A stretch of 64,000 nucleotides of DNA from Ferrimonas gelatinilytica (GCF_039544205.1 NZ_BAABLF010000006.1:186001-250000); one strand, 5' to 3'. Positions 17,582-26,037 are shown, numbered from the stretch's first letter. Notes: generated by a model from the sequence alone, not told the origin. Translations and numbers: made by a program.

Positions 17582-17741
17582 GATCCTCCTCGCAACCCTC
17601 TAAAAATTATCGCCTTTACCCCTAAAACTGAGATCCATCCTACGGTTTACCCCTCACGCCATTGATAGAGTCCGCGCTGATGAACCTATGGTCGGTGGGC
17701 GCCTGCGTCTGCCGTTATTCAGGGCTTTTTGTGAGGATGAA

Positions 17742-18041
17742 ATGATGTTCAAGAAATTACTGGTTGCCGTTTTTGGCATTGGGATCGCGTTCGGTGCTGC
17801 GGCCTCCATCGCCGATAACCACGCCGATATGGGCGGTTGTGAAAGCTGCCATGCCGACGGTGAGCCGTCCCAGGACATGGTTCACGAGCTGCAGCAGTGC
17901 CACGACTGCCACGGCGAGCTGGCCGACATGGGGGAGCCCCACGTTCACCATGATGGCATGCTGGAGTGCACCGACTGCCACGCACCGCACGATCAGGAAG
18001 CCGCCACTGATGCTGAAGCAGCGTGTGAATCCTGTCACTAA
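17742..18041 (+). CDS. Small periplasmic tetraheme cytochrome c, copy 2
   Basis: A 99-residue exported protein, paralogous to the preceding cytochrome. The signal peptide ends near residue 21-23 (GAAASIA). The four heme motifs are CESCH, CHDCH, CTDCH and CESCH; the last one forms the extreme C terminus, so the short tail of copy 1 (DDGRTP) is missing. The linker HHDGMLECTDCHAPHD parallels copy 1. The same ATGATG double start after a GAGGA site is seen in both copies, which supports origin by tandem duplication. It probably has a related periplasmic electron-shuttle role; potential or partner differences are not readable. Confidence 0.9.
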   Translation: MMFKKLLVAVFGIGIAFGAAASIADNHADMGGCESCHADGEPSQDMVHELQQCHDCHGELADMGEPHVHHDGMLECTDCHAPHDQEAATDAEAACESCH

Positions 18042-18058
18042 GCCTGCTGCCTGAGCCC

Positions 18059-18086
18059 ACGCCGACTTTCGAGTCGGCGTTTTTGT
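18059..18086 (+). terminator. Rho-independent terminator of cytochrome copy 2
   Basis: ACGCCGACT-TTCG-AGTCGGCGT followed by T-rich sequence; a stable UUCG tetraloop. Confidence 0.9.
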
Positions 18087-18147
18087 TCTTCGGCGGTTGC
18101 ATTGACCTCATGCGACACTAGAATACCCGCGTTGCCTAGGAGGTCAG

Positions 18148-18819
18148 ATGCGTTATCCGGTGAATGAAATTTTCGAGACGCTGCAGGGGGAGGGTGTGTA
18201 CACCGGTGTCCCTGCGGTGTTTTTGCGTCTGCAGGGCTGTCCCGTGGGGTGCAGTTGGTGCGACACCCGACACACCTGGCAATGCTTGGAGCAGGACAGA
18301 GTTCCGATGCAGCAGATCATCGGCATCTCCGGCGATAAGGCACAGTGGTGCGAGCTGAGCGTCGAGGAGTTGGTTGCCCATCTGACCGACGGCCGCTTTC
18401 ATGCTCGCCACCTGGTGATCACCGGTGGCGAACCCTGCCTTTATGATCTTGCCCCCCTGACCGAGGCGATGGAGCAGCAGGGGTGGCAATGCCAGATCGA
18501 GACCTCCGGCTGCTTCGAGGTGAAAACCTCGGACTCCTGCTGGGTCACCGTTTCGCCCAAAGAGGGGATGAAGGGGGGATACGAACTTTGTGCATCGGCA
18601 TTGAAGCGGGCGAACGAGATTAAGTACCCCGTGGCGACAGAACAGCACATTGCCAACCTTAAGGCACTGCTGGCTGCGCTGCCTCCTGAACACTCACCGG
18701 TGGTGGCGCTGCAACCCATCAGCCAGAAGCCCCGGGCCACGGCGCTCTGTATTGAGCAGTGCATTAAAAACAACTGGCGTTTGTCGGCGCAGATGCACAA
18801 GTACCTGGCCATCGATTAG
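18148..18819 (+). CDS. queE: 7-carboxy-7-deazaguanine synthase QueE
   Basis: A 223-residue radical-SAM enzyme that converts 6-carboxytetrahydropterin to 7-carboxy-7-deazaguanine, the step after QueD in the queuosine pathway. The cluster-binding motif is Cys31-x3-Cys35-x2-Cys38 (CPVGCSWC), preceded by NEIFETLQGEGVYTGVPAVF, the QueE N-terminal signature. VITGGEPCLYDLAPL is the SAM-binding GGE region. The Shine-Dalgarno is AGGAGG. queD lies immediately downstream in convergent orientation, sharing a terminator. Confidence 0.95.
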   Translation: MRYPVNEIFETLQGEGVYTGVPAVFLRLQGCPVGCSWCDTRHTWQCLEQDRVPMQQIIGISGDKAQWCELSVEELVAHLTDGRFHARHLVITGGEPCLYDLAPLTEAMEQQGWQCQIETSGCFEVKTSDSCWVTVSPKEGMKGGYELCASALKRANEIKYPVATEQHIANLKALLAALPPEHSPVVALQPISQKPRATALCIEQCIKNNWRLSAQMHKYLAID

Positions 18820-18834
18820 TCGGCATTTTTGCCG

Positions 18835-18879
18835 GCAATAAAAAGGGGGTAGTCGTTATGACTGCCCCCTTTTTATTGC
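18835..18879. terminator. Bidirectional terminator between queE and queD
   Basis: An exceptionally long stem: 15 perfect base pairs GCAATAAAAAGGGGG / CCCCCTTTTTATTGC with an inner AGTC/GACT pairing. A and T runs flank the GC core on both strands, so it serves both convergent genes. Confidence 0.92.
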
Positions 18880-18893
18880 TGATGTCTGCGGCT

Positions 18894-19256
18894 TCAGGCA
18901 CCGCGGTAGCGGCATCCCGAGGTGCAGGTTTCCATGATGGCCACCTCACTGAGCTGCGGCAGCGTCGGTTTCAGGGCCTCCCAGATCCAGCGGGCCAGCA
19001 CTTCGCTGGTGGGGTTTTCCAATCCGGGGATGTCGTTCAGGTAGTGGTGGTCCAGTCGCTCCCAGATAGGCCGAAAGGCAGCTTTGAGATCGCCAAAGTC
19101 CATGATCCAACCGGTATGGGGGTCCACCTCACCAGCAACGGCGATCTGCACTTTAAAGGAGTGGCCATGGAGGCGGCCGCACTTGTGACCATCGGGGACG
19201 TGGGGTAGCCGATGGGCGGCTTCAAAATAGAACTCTTTGTAGATCTCGGTGGCCAT
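18894..19256 (-). CDS. queD: 6-carboxy-5,6,7,8-tetrahydropterin synthase QueD
   Basis: A 120-residue enzyme that makes 6-carboxytetrahydropterin from 7,8-dihydroneopterin triphosphate, supplying QueE. The zinc ligands are His15 (FEAAHRL), His30 and His32 (RLHGHSF), and Cys26 is the catalytic cysteine. LDHHYLND and PTSEVLARWIWE are the usual family motifs. ATG 19256 with an AAGGGG site is chosen over a longer frame to 19334, since homologues begin with MATEIYKEF-like sequence. It converges on queE. Confidence 0.95.
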   Translation of the reverse strand: MATEIYKEFYFEAAHRLPHVPDGHKCGRLHGHSFKVQIAVAGEVDPHTGWIMDFGDLKAAFRPIWERLDHHYLNDIPGLENPTSEVLARWIWEALKPTLPQLSEVAIMETCTSGCRYRGA

Positions 19257-19463
19257 AACGATCCCCTTCAGCGTTTCGAAGCGAGGGAGTTTGCCACGGC
19301 AGGTGAGCGCTGACAATCCATCAGTGCCTGCCAAAGGTACAGAATGGGAACTTCGTCGATTCGATTATTTTCAGTGTAGGCGATGAGATTTCCCACTGGC
19401 GGGCAGCGCCGCTTTGCTGTAGAACATCATCGAGAAGAACTGACTGAGTTTAAGGAGAAAACA

Positions 19464-19673
19464 GTGAAGAAGTCTCTGTTATTGACCGGGTGTTTAATGC
19501 TTTCCGGCTGCGGTGGACCGGACGGTATCTGGGTCCATGACAGCAAGGGCAAAGAGGGATTCATTACCGACCGAGAGTTCTGTAATCGCCGTATTGACCC
19601 CTCGCAGGCGGGTTACAGCGATCGTTTCTCCGAGTGTATGACGCGATTCGGTTGGCGACTCGAGAGTCACTGA
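19464..19673 (+). CDS. Small putative lipoprotein
   Basis: A 69-residue protein starting at GTG 19464 behind an AAGGAG site. The signal peptide ends in lipobox LSGC (Cys15). The mature part contains two cysteines (FCNRR, SECMTRFGW) that could form a disulfide. I recognise no named family. The start is decided by the Shine-Dalgarno and by the signal peptide; an in-frame ATG at 19383 would bury the lipobox. It is followed by the msrBA fusion gene but with its own spacing, so co-transcription is only possible. Confidence 0.65.
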   Translation: MKKSLLLTGCLMLSGCGGPDGIWVHDSKGKEGFITDREFCNRRIDPSQAGYSDRFSECMTRFGWRLESH

Positions 19674-19743
19674 ACCTGACTGTTTCACTTTGCGTAGGGC
19701 TCCTGAGGATTGCTATCTTGGCAATAAACCGAAGGAGCCCGTC

Positions 19744-20646
19744 ATGAAACAACCTCCTCTTACCGAAGCTGAACGTCATGTGCTTCAGCACAAGGGAACA
19801 GAGCCTCCCTTTTCTGGTCGTTTCCTGTTTTTATCTTCAAAAGGTACCTACTGCTGTCGGCAGTGTGGGGCCCCCCTCTACCATTCCGATAGCAAATTTG
19901 ATGCAGGTTGTGGTTGGCCGTCCTTCGATGACGAGGAACCGGGAGCGATCGAGCGACGGCTTGATGCGGATGGCCGACGCACGGAGGTCCTCTGTCAGGC
20001 CTGCGGCGGTCATCTGGGGCACGTCTTCGAAGGGGAACAGCTGACAGAGAAGAACCTGCGCCACTGTGTTAATGCCCAGTCACTCTCCTTCCAGCCGAAA
20101 GCCGACGAAGGGCAGCAGGTGGCGGTATTTGGCGGGGGGTGCTTCTGGTGTCTTGAAGCGCTGTTTCAGCGGGTAATCGGGGTCAGCAGGGTGACCAGTG
20201 GTTATTGTGGCGGAACTGGTGAGGATGCGCACTATGATCGGATCTGCCACGGTCAGACGGACCATATTGAAGTTATCCAGATCCAGTTTGACTCGGCTCA
20301 GGTGGCATTTGAGCAGTTGCTTGAGCTGTTTTTTGACTGCCATGATCCTACCAGTCAGGATCAGCAAGGGGCGGATCGGGGCAAGCAGTACCGCAGCGTG
20401 GTGTTCTGCCAGAGTGATGAACAAAAACGGCAACTTGAAAACTACATCCATCGGCTTACGGAGTCGAAGGTCTACCCTCGTCCTATCGTTACCCAGATTG
20501 CCGGAGAGGCACCGTTCTACCCAGCCGAGCCGGAGCACCAGAACTACTATCGTCGCCACGGTGACCAGCCCTACTGTGCCTGGAATATCACCCCCAAGCT
20601 GGCCAAGTTGGTACAGAAATACGGGGATCGGATAGGGCCTGAGTAG
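19744..20646 (+). CDS. Bifunctional methionine sulfoxide reductase MsrB-MsrA
   Basis: A 300-residue fusion that reduces both epimers of methionine sulfoxide. Residues 1-118 are MsrB (R-epimer): zinc cysteines C38/C41 and C84/C87, and catalytic Cys108 in RHCVNAQSLSF. Residues about 124-295 are MsrA (S-epimer): catalytic Cys133 in GGGCFWCLEA, then SGYCGG and a DRGKQYRSVVF stretch. The order B-A is the reverse of Neisseria PilB-type A-B fusions. No signal peptide is seen, so it is cytoplasmic. Shine-Dalgarno AAGGAG supports ATG 19744. A second, single-domain MsrA is encoded at 40 kb. Confidence 0.93.
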   Translation: MKQPPLTEAERHVLQHKGTEPPFSGRFLFLSSKGTYCCRQCGAPLYHSDSKFDAGCGWPSFDDEEPGAIERRLDADGRRTEVLCQACGGHLGHVFEGEQLTEKNLRHCVNAQSLSFQPKADEGQQVAVFGGGCFWCLEALFQRVIGVSRVTSGYCGGTGEDAHYDRICHGQTDHIEVIQIQFDSAQVAFEQLLELFFDCHDPTSQDQQGADRGKQYRSVVFCQSDEQKRQLENYIHRLTESKVYPRPIVTQIAGEAPFYPAEPEHQNYYRRHGDQPYCAWNITPKLAKLVQKYGDRIGPE

Positions 20647-20716
20647 GTGCCAGCAGAAAGGACACGAGGTCACACTGCCGTTCCGGTGGTGAAACTCGCG
20701 AAGTAATGGTAAGGCA

Positions 20717-20779
20717 ATGGTGATTAAAGAGATTAATTCGATTCTGTTTGTCTGCTGTGGTTACTGTGGAGCTAATTAG
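20717..20779 (+). pseudogene. Remnant of a low-molecular-weight phosphatase gene start
   Basis: A 20-codon open frame, ATG to TAG, whose middle reads INSILFVC. That is identical to residues 11-18 of the intact phosphatase 0.86 kb downstream (INSILFVC ending in catalytic Cys18). Over those 24 bases four differ and all four are synonymous. After this the frame diverges and stops. It looks like the stranded 5' end of a phosphatase gene, displaced or duplicated when the segment between was inserted. It cannot encode an enzyme. Confidence 0.5.
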
Positions 20780-20783
20780 ACTA

Positions 20784-20804
20784 AACCCCCGATAGTCGGG
20801 GGTT
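20784..20804 (+). terminator. Hairpin after the phosphatase remnant
   Basis: Perfect 9-bp arms AACCCCCGA / TCGGGGGTT around TAG. There is no T run. It could end msrBA transcription. Confidence 0.5.
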
Positions 20805-20944
20805 CAGTTGGTAGGTAAGCGGAAGCTGAACAATCCTAGTCAACACTCTGTATTTATTAGTTCTTGGTCTTGATGTTGCCGGGAGTGTTAGGGAGTCCCG
20901 CGAGACTGACTAGTAAAGTCAGTTCGAGAATGACGTTTGCTTCC

Positions 20945-21268
20945 TTACAGCTCTCCCCAATAGTCGCGTTCGATGCGGAAGTAGCATTTCCACTCTTTAA
21001 CTAAATCTCGTGCGTCGAGTGCACTACTAGCTTCCAAAACTCCAATGGCCACGCCTAAACCGAAGCCAAAAGCCAAGGACTTTTCAGGATCGTTTGCCAA
21101 GTCATCCTCAACGCTAGGCACAATTTTTTCTACAGCTTCGTGATCCTCAGATGCTCCCAAAGCGGCGGCACAAATGCCTTTGAAGTAATTGTCTCCACTT
21201 GGAGTTTCATCAGCAATCGTAGGCGTTGTCATTATCAGTAGTAACAGTGGCGCAATCGCTTTTTTCAA
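20945..21268 (-). CDS. Hypothetical secreted protein in a small islet
   Basis: A 107-residue protein with a clear signal peptide (MKKAIAPLLLLIMTTPTIA-DE). The mature part of about 88 residues has two cysteines (GICAAAL, WKCYF) and a short hydrophobic stretch (SLAFGFGLGVAIGVLEASSA). The pattern 'YFKGICAAAL ... WKCYF' recalls small Rap1a/Tai-like secreted families, but I do not assign it. Base composition is visibly more AT-rich than the neighbours. It lies between the phosphatase remnant and the intact phosphatase gene, so it may be recently acquired. Confidence 0.55.
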   Translation of the reverse strand: MKKAIAPLLLLIMTTPTIADETPSGDNYFKGICAAALGASEDHEAVEKIVPSVEDDLANDPEKSLAFGFGLGVAIGVLEASSALDARDLVKEWKCYFRIERDYWGEL

Positions 21269-21576
21269 TTTTCACTTCTCCAGCCGCAGTCTTGACGTCG
21301 AAAGATGGGCCAAAATTGGAATCCATTCAACGCGAGAACATTCCATCTGGGACTGCTCTCACGCACTTAAAGGATATGCTTGTCGGCTGCGTAGCCTTAA
21401 GCAGCAAGACAGCGCTACGCGGGAACAGCTCTCACCCTCTCTGGCGGGAGCTTTTCTTTCGCTCTCTTCAGCATTTTAAACCGAACAGGGCAAAGCATCG
21501 TTACCAAAAGTCGATTTAACTACTTGATCTAATTAAACTGAAAAGCAACAGGAATTGAAGAAAAAGCACTGCTGAA
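21269..21576. other. Intergenic region before the phosphatase gene
   Basis: About 300 bases, AT-rich towards the right end. Short open frames here have no recognisable signal or homology, and I see no convincing promoter or repeat. Confidence 0.4.
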
Positions 21577-22068
21577 ATGAAACCTAAAGGATTGATTCAA
21601 AAGCCAATTAACTCAATCTTGTTTGTCTGCTTGGGCAATATCTGTCGTTCTCCAACGGCGGAAGCGGTGTTTCGCTACCATGCGAAGCGAATGGGACTTG
21701 CGCTGGAGATGGACTCGGCGGGAACCGCTGGTTACCACATAGGGGAGCGACCGGATCCGCGCTCAGAGGTGGCAGCGCGGCAGCGGGGCTACGATTTCCA
21801 GGGGATGCGTGCTCGCCAGGTTCAACCCCAGGACCTGCAACGATTTGACCTGATCCTGGCGGCCGACAGGCAAAACCTGGCCGAGTTACAGAGAATGGCG
21901 TCACCAGCACAGCAGCCCAAGTTGGGGCTGATTTTGCAGTGGGGTGATGGCGAGGTGGAGGAGGTTCCGGATCCTTATTACGGAGGGGAGGAGGGCTTTG
22001 AACAGGTACTGAATCTGCTTGAGGCTTCGGCAAAGGCGTTGCTCAGCCGGATAGCGAGCACTTACTGA
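21577..22068 (+). CDS. Low-molecular-weight protein-tyrosine phosphatase
   Basis: A 163-residue cytoplasmic phosphatase of the LMW-PTP family. The P-loop FVCLGNICRSPTAEAVF holds nucleophile Cys18 and Arg24 (C-x5-R). The general-acid aspartate is in PDPYYGG near the C terminus, followed by the typical FEQVLNLLEASAKALL helix. Its partner is unknown; it is not next to a tyrosine-kinase/capsule locus, so it belongs with the stand-alone YfkJ-like type. There is no clear Shine-Dalgarno, and the first ten codons (MKPKGLIQKP) may derive from the adjoining islet (see findings). Confidence 0.9.
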   Translation: MKPKGLIQKPINSILFVCLGNICRSPTAEAVFRYHAKRMGLALEMDSAGTAGYHIGERPDPRSEVAARQRGYDFQGMRARQVQPQDLQRFDLILAADRQNLAELQRMASPAQQPKLGLILQWGDGEVEEVPDPYYGGEEGFEQVLNLLEASAKALLSRIASTY

Positions 22069-22160
22069 ACCGGTTGAGAGGCTTGTCCATTTGTCGCCTT
22101 TTAGGAGGTCCCGGCATTAATCCGGATGAAAGAGTTTCGCCTTCCTGACCAACAGATAGA

Positions 22161-22189
22161 AAAAAGGCCACCCTGAGGGTGGCCTTTTT
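22161..22189. terminator. Bidirectional terminator, phosphatase gene / rne
   Basis: AAAAAGGCCACCCT / GGGTGGCCTTTTT around a short loop, between convergent genes; A and T runs on both sides. Confidence 0.92.
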
Positions 22190-22202
22190 GTCATCTACCG
22201 GA

Positions 22203-25200
22203 TTACTTCTCCGGCCGGGTCATGGTGGCGTTCACCATGCTGCTGTAGCGATTGGCAGCAAACTCGTTGGCCTGTGCTTCCTGCTTCGGCACAGTCACGC
22301 TCTGCAGCGGCTTGAGTTCAGCCGTTTCCTTCGGACTGGTCATCTCAGCCTGCACACCCCGGTCCAGGTTCAGGCGTCCCGCAGGGGTACCTGCCTTGGC
22401 GGTCGGAGCCTGTGGCTCAGGTGCAGCGACCTGCGGTGCTTGAGTCGCCTGCGCCTGTACCGGCTCCTCGGCTTCCAACTTCACCGTTTCAACGCTTTCG
22501 ACCTCAACGACAGTCTCAGCCTTGATCTCCTCGTTGGCAGTCACTTCCGGCTCGTTGGTCTCAACCACTGGGGCAATAGGCTTGGCCGCTTGCTCCGCTT
22601 TTTCCGGTGTCACGGCCACTGTATCACCTTGTGACTCAGAGACTTCTGGTTGCGCGGCCACGGGCTTGGTCGCCTCCTGACGCTCGCTCTCGGTGGCAGT
22701 TGCAACAGGTTCAGCCGCTTCCGGCTGGGCCTCGGATTTAACCACTTCGGGCATTTGCACTTCGTCCTTGGCCGACTCAGCGGTTTTGGACTCAGTGCTC
22801 ACCTCGGTGGCGGCCTCAGCTTCTGCTTGTGCTTTGCCATTATCCTGCTCGTTCAGCGGGATCTGCAGCTGAACTTCATGCTGGGCTTCGCTTTCCGGGT
22901 AGCGGGCACTGATGGGATCGCTCTGAACCTCCGGAGTGGTTGGCTCAGCCTTAGCACTGCTCTCCTCTTCTCGATGCATGCGGCGTCGACGTTGACCCGC
23001 GGCACGCAGGTGGCGTGGGCTGCGGCGAGAGCGACGATGCGCCTGGCGCTCGCTGTCGGTCAGAGTGAGGTCACTTTCAGGCTTGCTGGTCGGGATCGCT
23101 TGCTCCTGCTCCGCCAGTACCGGTTTCGGCTGCACCTCGACTTCCGGTGCCTTGGCTTCAGGGGCTTGGACTTCAACCTGTGGTTGATCCTGAGCGACTG
23201 TCTTCTCGGCTTGCTGCGACGCCTGAGTATCCTTGCTGATGCGAACGGAGCGCTCCAGCGGTCGACGCTGACGACGTTCACGTTTTACCGGCTCCGCTGC
23301 AGTCTCCTGGGAAGCGGGGCTTTCGGTAAGATTGACGGCTTCTGCTTCGCTTGACTCGCTGCGCTCCAAGCGGCGGGCATTGTCTCGCTCGCTGCGGCGG
23401 CGCTCCTCCCGTTGAGACTGGCGCTGCTCATCGCGATCATTGCGACGGGTGTCGCTACGACGCTCCTCCTGCTCGTTGCGGCGGCTGTCACTGCGGCGAC
23501 GGTCGCCACGACGGTTCTCATCCTGGCGCTCCACTTGCTGGGCCGTTTCACCGGAACGGTCGCGACGGTCACGCCGGCTGCGACGACGCTCCTTGTTGGC
23601 TTCCAGCTGTTGGTCCTGCTCGGCGGCATCGCGTTTTTCGTTGCGCGGACGGTTACGACGGTTGCGATCACTGCGCTCCTGGCGCTCACCACGACGACGC
23701 GACTGGCCTCTATCCTGACGAGGTTTGGCTTCGATCTTTACTTCTTCTTCGCTGCCAAACAGCGACTTGAGCGACTTGAACAGACGGGTTACCAGTCCCT
23801 CTGAGGCGACTTCTGCGACCGGCTGGGCTTTGGCCGCCGGGCGCTTAGGCTTTTCACTCCGGGCTTTGGACTTATCCTGTTTGGCGGTCTCCGGCTTGAG
23901 GACGCTGTCGCTGCTTGCGGATGCGGCGCTGGCCAAACCGCTGAGTGCCGGTTTGTCCCCCATCTGGCGCTCCAGTTTGCGTGGCTCGTAGAGCTCCGCT
24001 TCCGGACGCTCCACCAGGGTATAGCTGGCCTCGGCGATGGTGTCATCCTTACGGTGACGGGACACCCGGTAGTTGGGGGTTTCCATGTGCGGATGGGGGA
24101 TCACGTACACTTCTACCTTGTGGCGCTGTTCGATGATGCGGATTGCCTTGCGCTTCTCATTGAGCAGGTAAGCGGCCACATCGGTCGGCACCTGGGCTTC
24201 GATCTGAGCGGTGTTCTCCTTGATCGCTTCCTCCTCCATCAGGCGGAGGATGGAGAGCGCCAGGGATTCGGTGCCGCGGATGGAGCCCTGGCCGTTACAG
24301 CGGGGGCACAGGTGGGCGGCAGACTCACCCAGGGAGGGTCGCAGTCGCTGGCGGGACATCTCCAGCAAGCCGAAGCGGGAGATGCGACCGATCTGCACCC
24401 GGGCGCGATCCTGACGGACCGCATCCCGTAGACGGTTTTCCACTTCACGCTGGTGGCGTACCGGACCCATATCGATGTAGTCGATCACCACCAGACCGCC
24501 GAGGTCACGCAGGCGCAACTGGCGGGCGATCTCATCGGCCGCTTCCAGGTTGGTTTGCAGCGCCGTCTCTTCGATATCGCCGCCCTTGGTTGCCCGGGCG
24601 GAGTTGATGTCGATGGCGGTCAGTGCCTCGGTGGGGTCGATCACGATAGAGCCGCCGGAGGGCAGGCGAACCTCGCGCTGGAAGGCGGACTCGATCTGGG
24701 TTTCGATCTGGTAGTGAGTAAACAGCGGCACTTCGCTCTGGTAGAGCTTCAGCTTGGAAACTGCATCCGGGCGAACCAAGGAGATGTGCTCCTTGGCCTT
24801 TTCAAAGATGCGGGCGTGGTCGATCAGGATTTCGCCGATGTCACTGCGCAGGTAATCGCGGATCGCACGGACGATGACGTTGGACTCCTGATGGATCAGG
24901 AAGGGGGCAGGGCGCTCACCGGCCGCCTGAGTGATCGCTTCCCAGTGGTGCAGCAGTACGTTGAGATCCTCTGCCAACTCCTCGGCCGCTTTGCCGACGC
25001 CGGCGGTGCGAACGATGAGACCCATGCCCTGAGGGACAGAGAGCTTGGAGAGGGCTTCCTTCAGTTCAGAACGCTCATCCCCCTCGATACGACGGGAGAT
25101 GCCGCCGGCACGGGGGTTGTTAGGCATCAGTACCAGGTAGGAGCCTGCCAGGCTGATGAAGGTGGTCAGGGCCGCACCCTTGGTACCACGCTCCTCTTTA

Positions 25201-25511
25201 TCGACCTGAACGATGACCTCTTGACCCTCTTTGATCGCCTCTTTAATAGTTGGGCGACCCTTTTGGGTGGGGTTGATGAAGTATTCGCGGGCAATCTCTT
25301 TGAGGGGAAGGAAACCGTGCCGTTCGGCACCGTAATCAACGAAAGCGGCTTCGAGAGAAGGCTCGACGCGGGTGACTTTTCCTTTGTAAATATTGGATTT
25401 TTTTTGTTCGTGCCCGGGACTTTCGATATCCAGATCGTACAGACGTTGGCCATCGACCAGGGCAACACGCAACTCTTCTGATTGAGTTGCGTTAATCAGC
25501 ATTCTTTTCAT
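22203..25511 (-). CDS. rne: Ribonuclease E
   Basis: A 1102-residue endoribonuclease that starts bulk mRNA decay and matures rRNA and tRNA. The catalytic half shows the S1 domain start (SNIYKGKVTRVEPSLEAAFVD), the metal-binding aspartates in IVIDPTEALTAIDIN and VVIDYIDMG, and the Zn-link CPRC in HLCPRCNGQGS. From about residue 520 the protein is unstructured: an Arg-rich RNA-binding stretch of RRxxR repeats (about residues 600-720), then Glu/Pro/Val/Ala-rich linker of the degradosome scaffold, ending in MVNATMTRPEK. ATG 25511 (MKRMLINATQ) is preferred over a start nine codons upstream, matching E. coli. A long leader precedes it, as expected for rne autoregulation. Confidence 0.96.
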   Translation of the reverse strand: MKRMLINATQSEELRVALVDGQRLYDLDIESPGHEQKKSNIYKGKVTRVEPSLEAAFVDYGAERHGFLPLKEIAREYFINPTQKGRPTIKEAIKEGQEVIVQVDKEERGTKGAALTTFISLAGSYLVLMPNNPRAGGISRRIEGDERSELKEALSKLSVPQGMGLIVRTAGVGKAAEELAEDLNVLLHHWEAITQAAGERPAPFLIHQESNVIVRAIRDYLRSDIGEILIDHARIFEKAKEHISLVRPDAVSKLKLYQSEVPLFTHYQIETQIESAFQREVRLPSGGSIVIDPTEALTAIDINSARATKGGDIEETALQTNLEAADEIARQLRLRDLGGLVVIDYIDMGPVRHQREVENRLRDAVRQDRARVQIGRISRFGLLEMSRQRLRPSLGESAAHLCPRCNGQGSIRGTESLALSILRLMEEEAIKENTAQIEAQVPTDVAAYLLNEKRKAIRIIEQRHKVEVYVIPHPHMETPNYRVSRHRKDDTIAEASYTLVERPEAELYEPRKLERQMGDKPALSGLASAASASSDSVLKPETAKQDKSKARSEKPKRPAAKAQPVAEVASEGLVTRLFKSLKSLFGSEEEVKIEAKPRQDRGQSRRRGERQERSDRNRRNRPRNEKRDAAEQDQQLEANKERRRSRRDRRDRSGETAQQVERQDENRRGDRRRSDSRRNEQEERRSDTRRNDRDEQRQSQREERRRSERDNARRLERSESSEAEAVNLTESPASQETAAEPVKRERRQRRPLERSVRISKDTQASQQAEKTVAQDQPQVEVQAPEAKAPEVEVQPKPVLAEQEQAIPTSKPESDLTLTDSERQAHRRSRRSPRHLRAAGQRRRRMHREEESSAKAEPTTPEVQSDPISARYPESEAQHEVQLQIPLNEQDNGKAQAEAEAATEVSTESKTAESAKDEVQMPEVVKSEAQPEAAEPVATATESERQEATKPVAAQPEVSESQGDTVAVTPEKAEQAAKPIAPVVETNEPEVTANEEIKAETVVEVESVETVKLEAEEPVQAQATQAPQVAAPEPQAPTAKAGTPAGRLNLDRGVQAEMTSPKETAELKPLQSVTVPKQEAQANEFAANRYSSMVNATMTRPEK

Positions 25512-26037
25512 TGGGTGACTGAGTCCATTTTCGGTCACCGTACAGGTAAGACGGGCTTCATCCCGACTCCCAAAAACAGCTCACAACCTCACGGCTGGTA
25601 GAGGGAGGGGGAGGCAGATGGCTTTGTGCGCCATACGCCAGAGCAGGCAGGCTACGGGCGAGCCGCAGATGATCTATTGCCTGTTAGGCCTCGTTGTTGG
25701 GTGTGGTTTCACACCACCCAGTCGCCATGAGCGCCCGGGTATAAATTCTTGAGCCGGCATGAACACCGTGCTTCCTGTATCGGTAACTATTACCTTTATA
25801 GTGTTTTTCGGGGCGGGTTCGTCAATGACCTGTGTTGCCTGGATTGGGCCGCAATAAGATCGAGCTGCGGGCTTATCAACCTGACGAAAGATGCGAGACA
25901 GTGGCTGCATACTGCGCAGTTGTCCGGCGTTCCCTTGCCCCATCGATGGGCGGACTCCACATTTAGGTTGGATTGGCCCAGCGATGCGACAAGCATAGCA
26001 ATAATGAAAATGCCGGGCAATCTGCAGTTTTCGCTAT
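25512..26037 (-). promoter_or_regulatory. Probable long 5' leader of rne
   Basis: A gene-free stretch of about 525 bases upstream of rne. It contains a strong hairpin at 25698-25720 (TGGGTG / CACCCA stem), about 190 bases before the start codon. E. coli rne has a 361-base leader whose hairpins bind RNase E and drive autoregulation. The position and length here are consistent, but I cannot confirm homology of the stems. On the plus strand the right end holds the rluC promoter. Confidence 0.4.

Noticed and set aside
21189..21519. Plus-strand open frames of about 96 codons between the secreted protein gene and the phosphatase
   Set aside because: They overlap the signal-peptide gene on the other strand and have no motif.
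20780..21576. Integron cassette (attC) or transposon as the origin of the islet
   Set aside because: No attC-like palindrome, inverted terminal repeats or transposase is visible.
23370..23720. CRISPR-like short repeats
   Set aside because: These are degenerate codons of the Arg-rich segment of RNase E, not regular repeats with spacers.
22650..25481. Several plus-strand frames opposite rne
   Set aside because: Shadows of rne; the Arg-rich repeats produce long low-complexity frames on the other strand.
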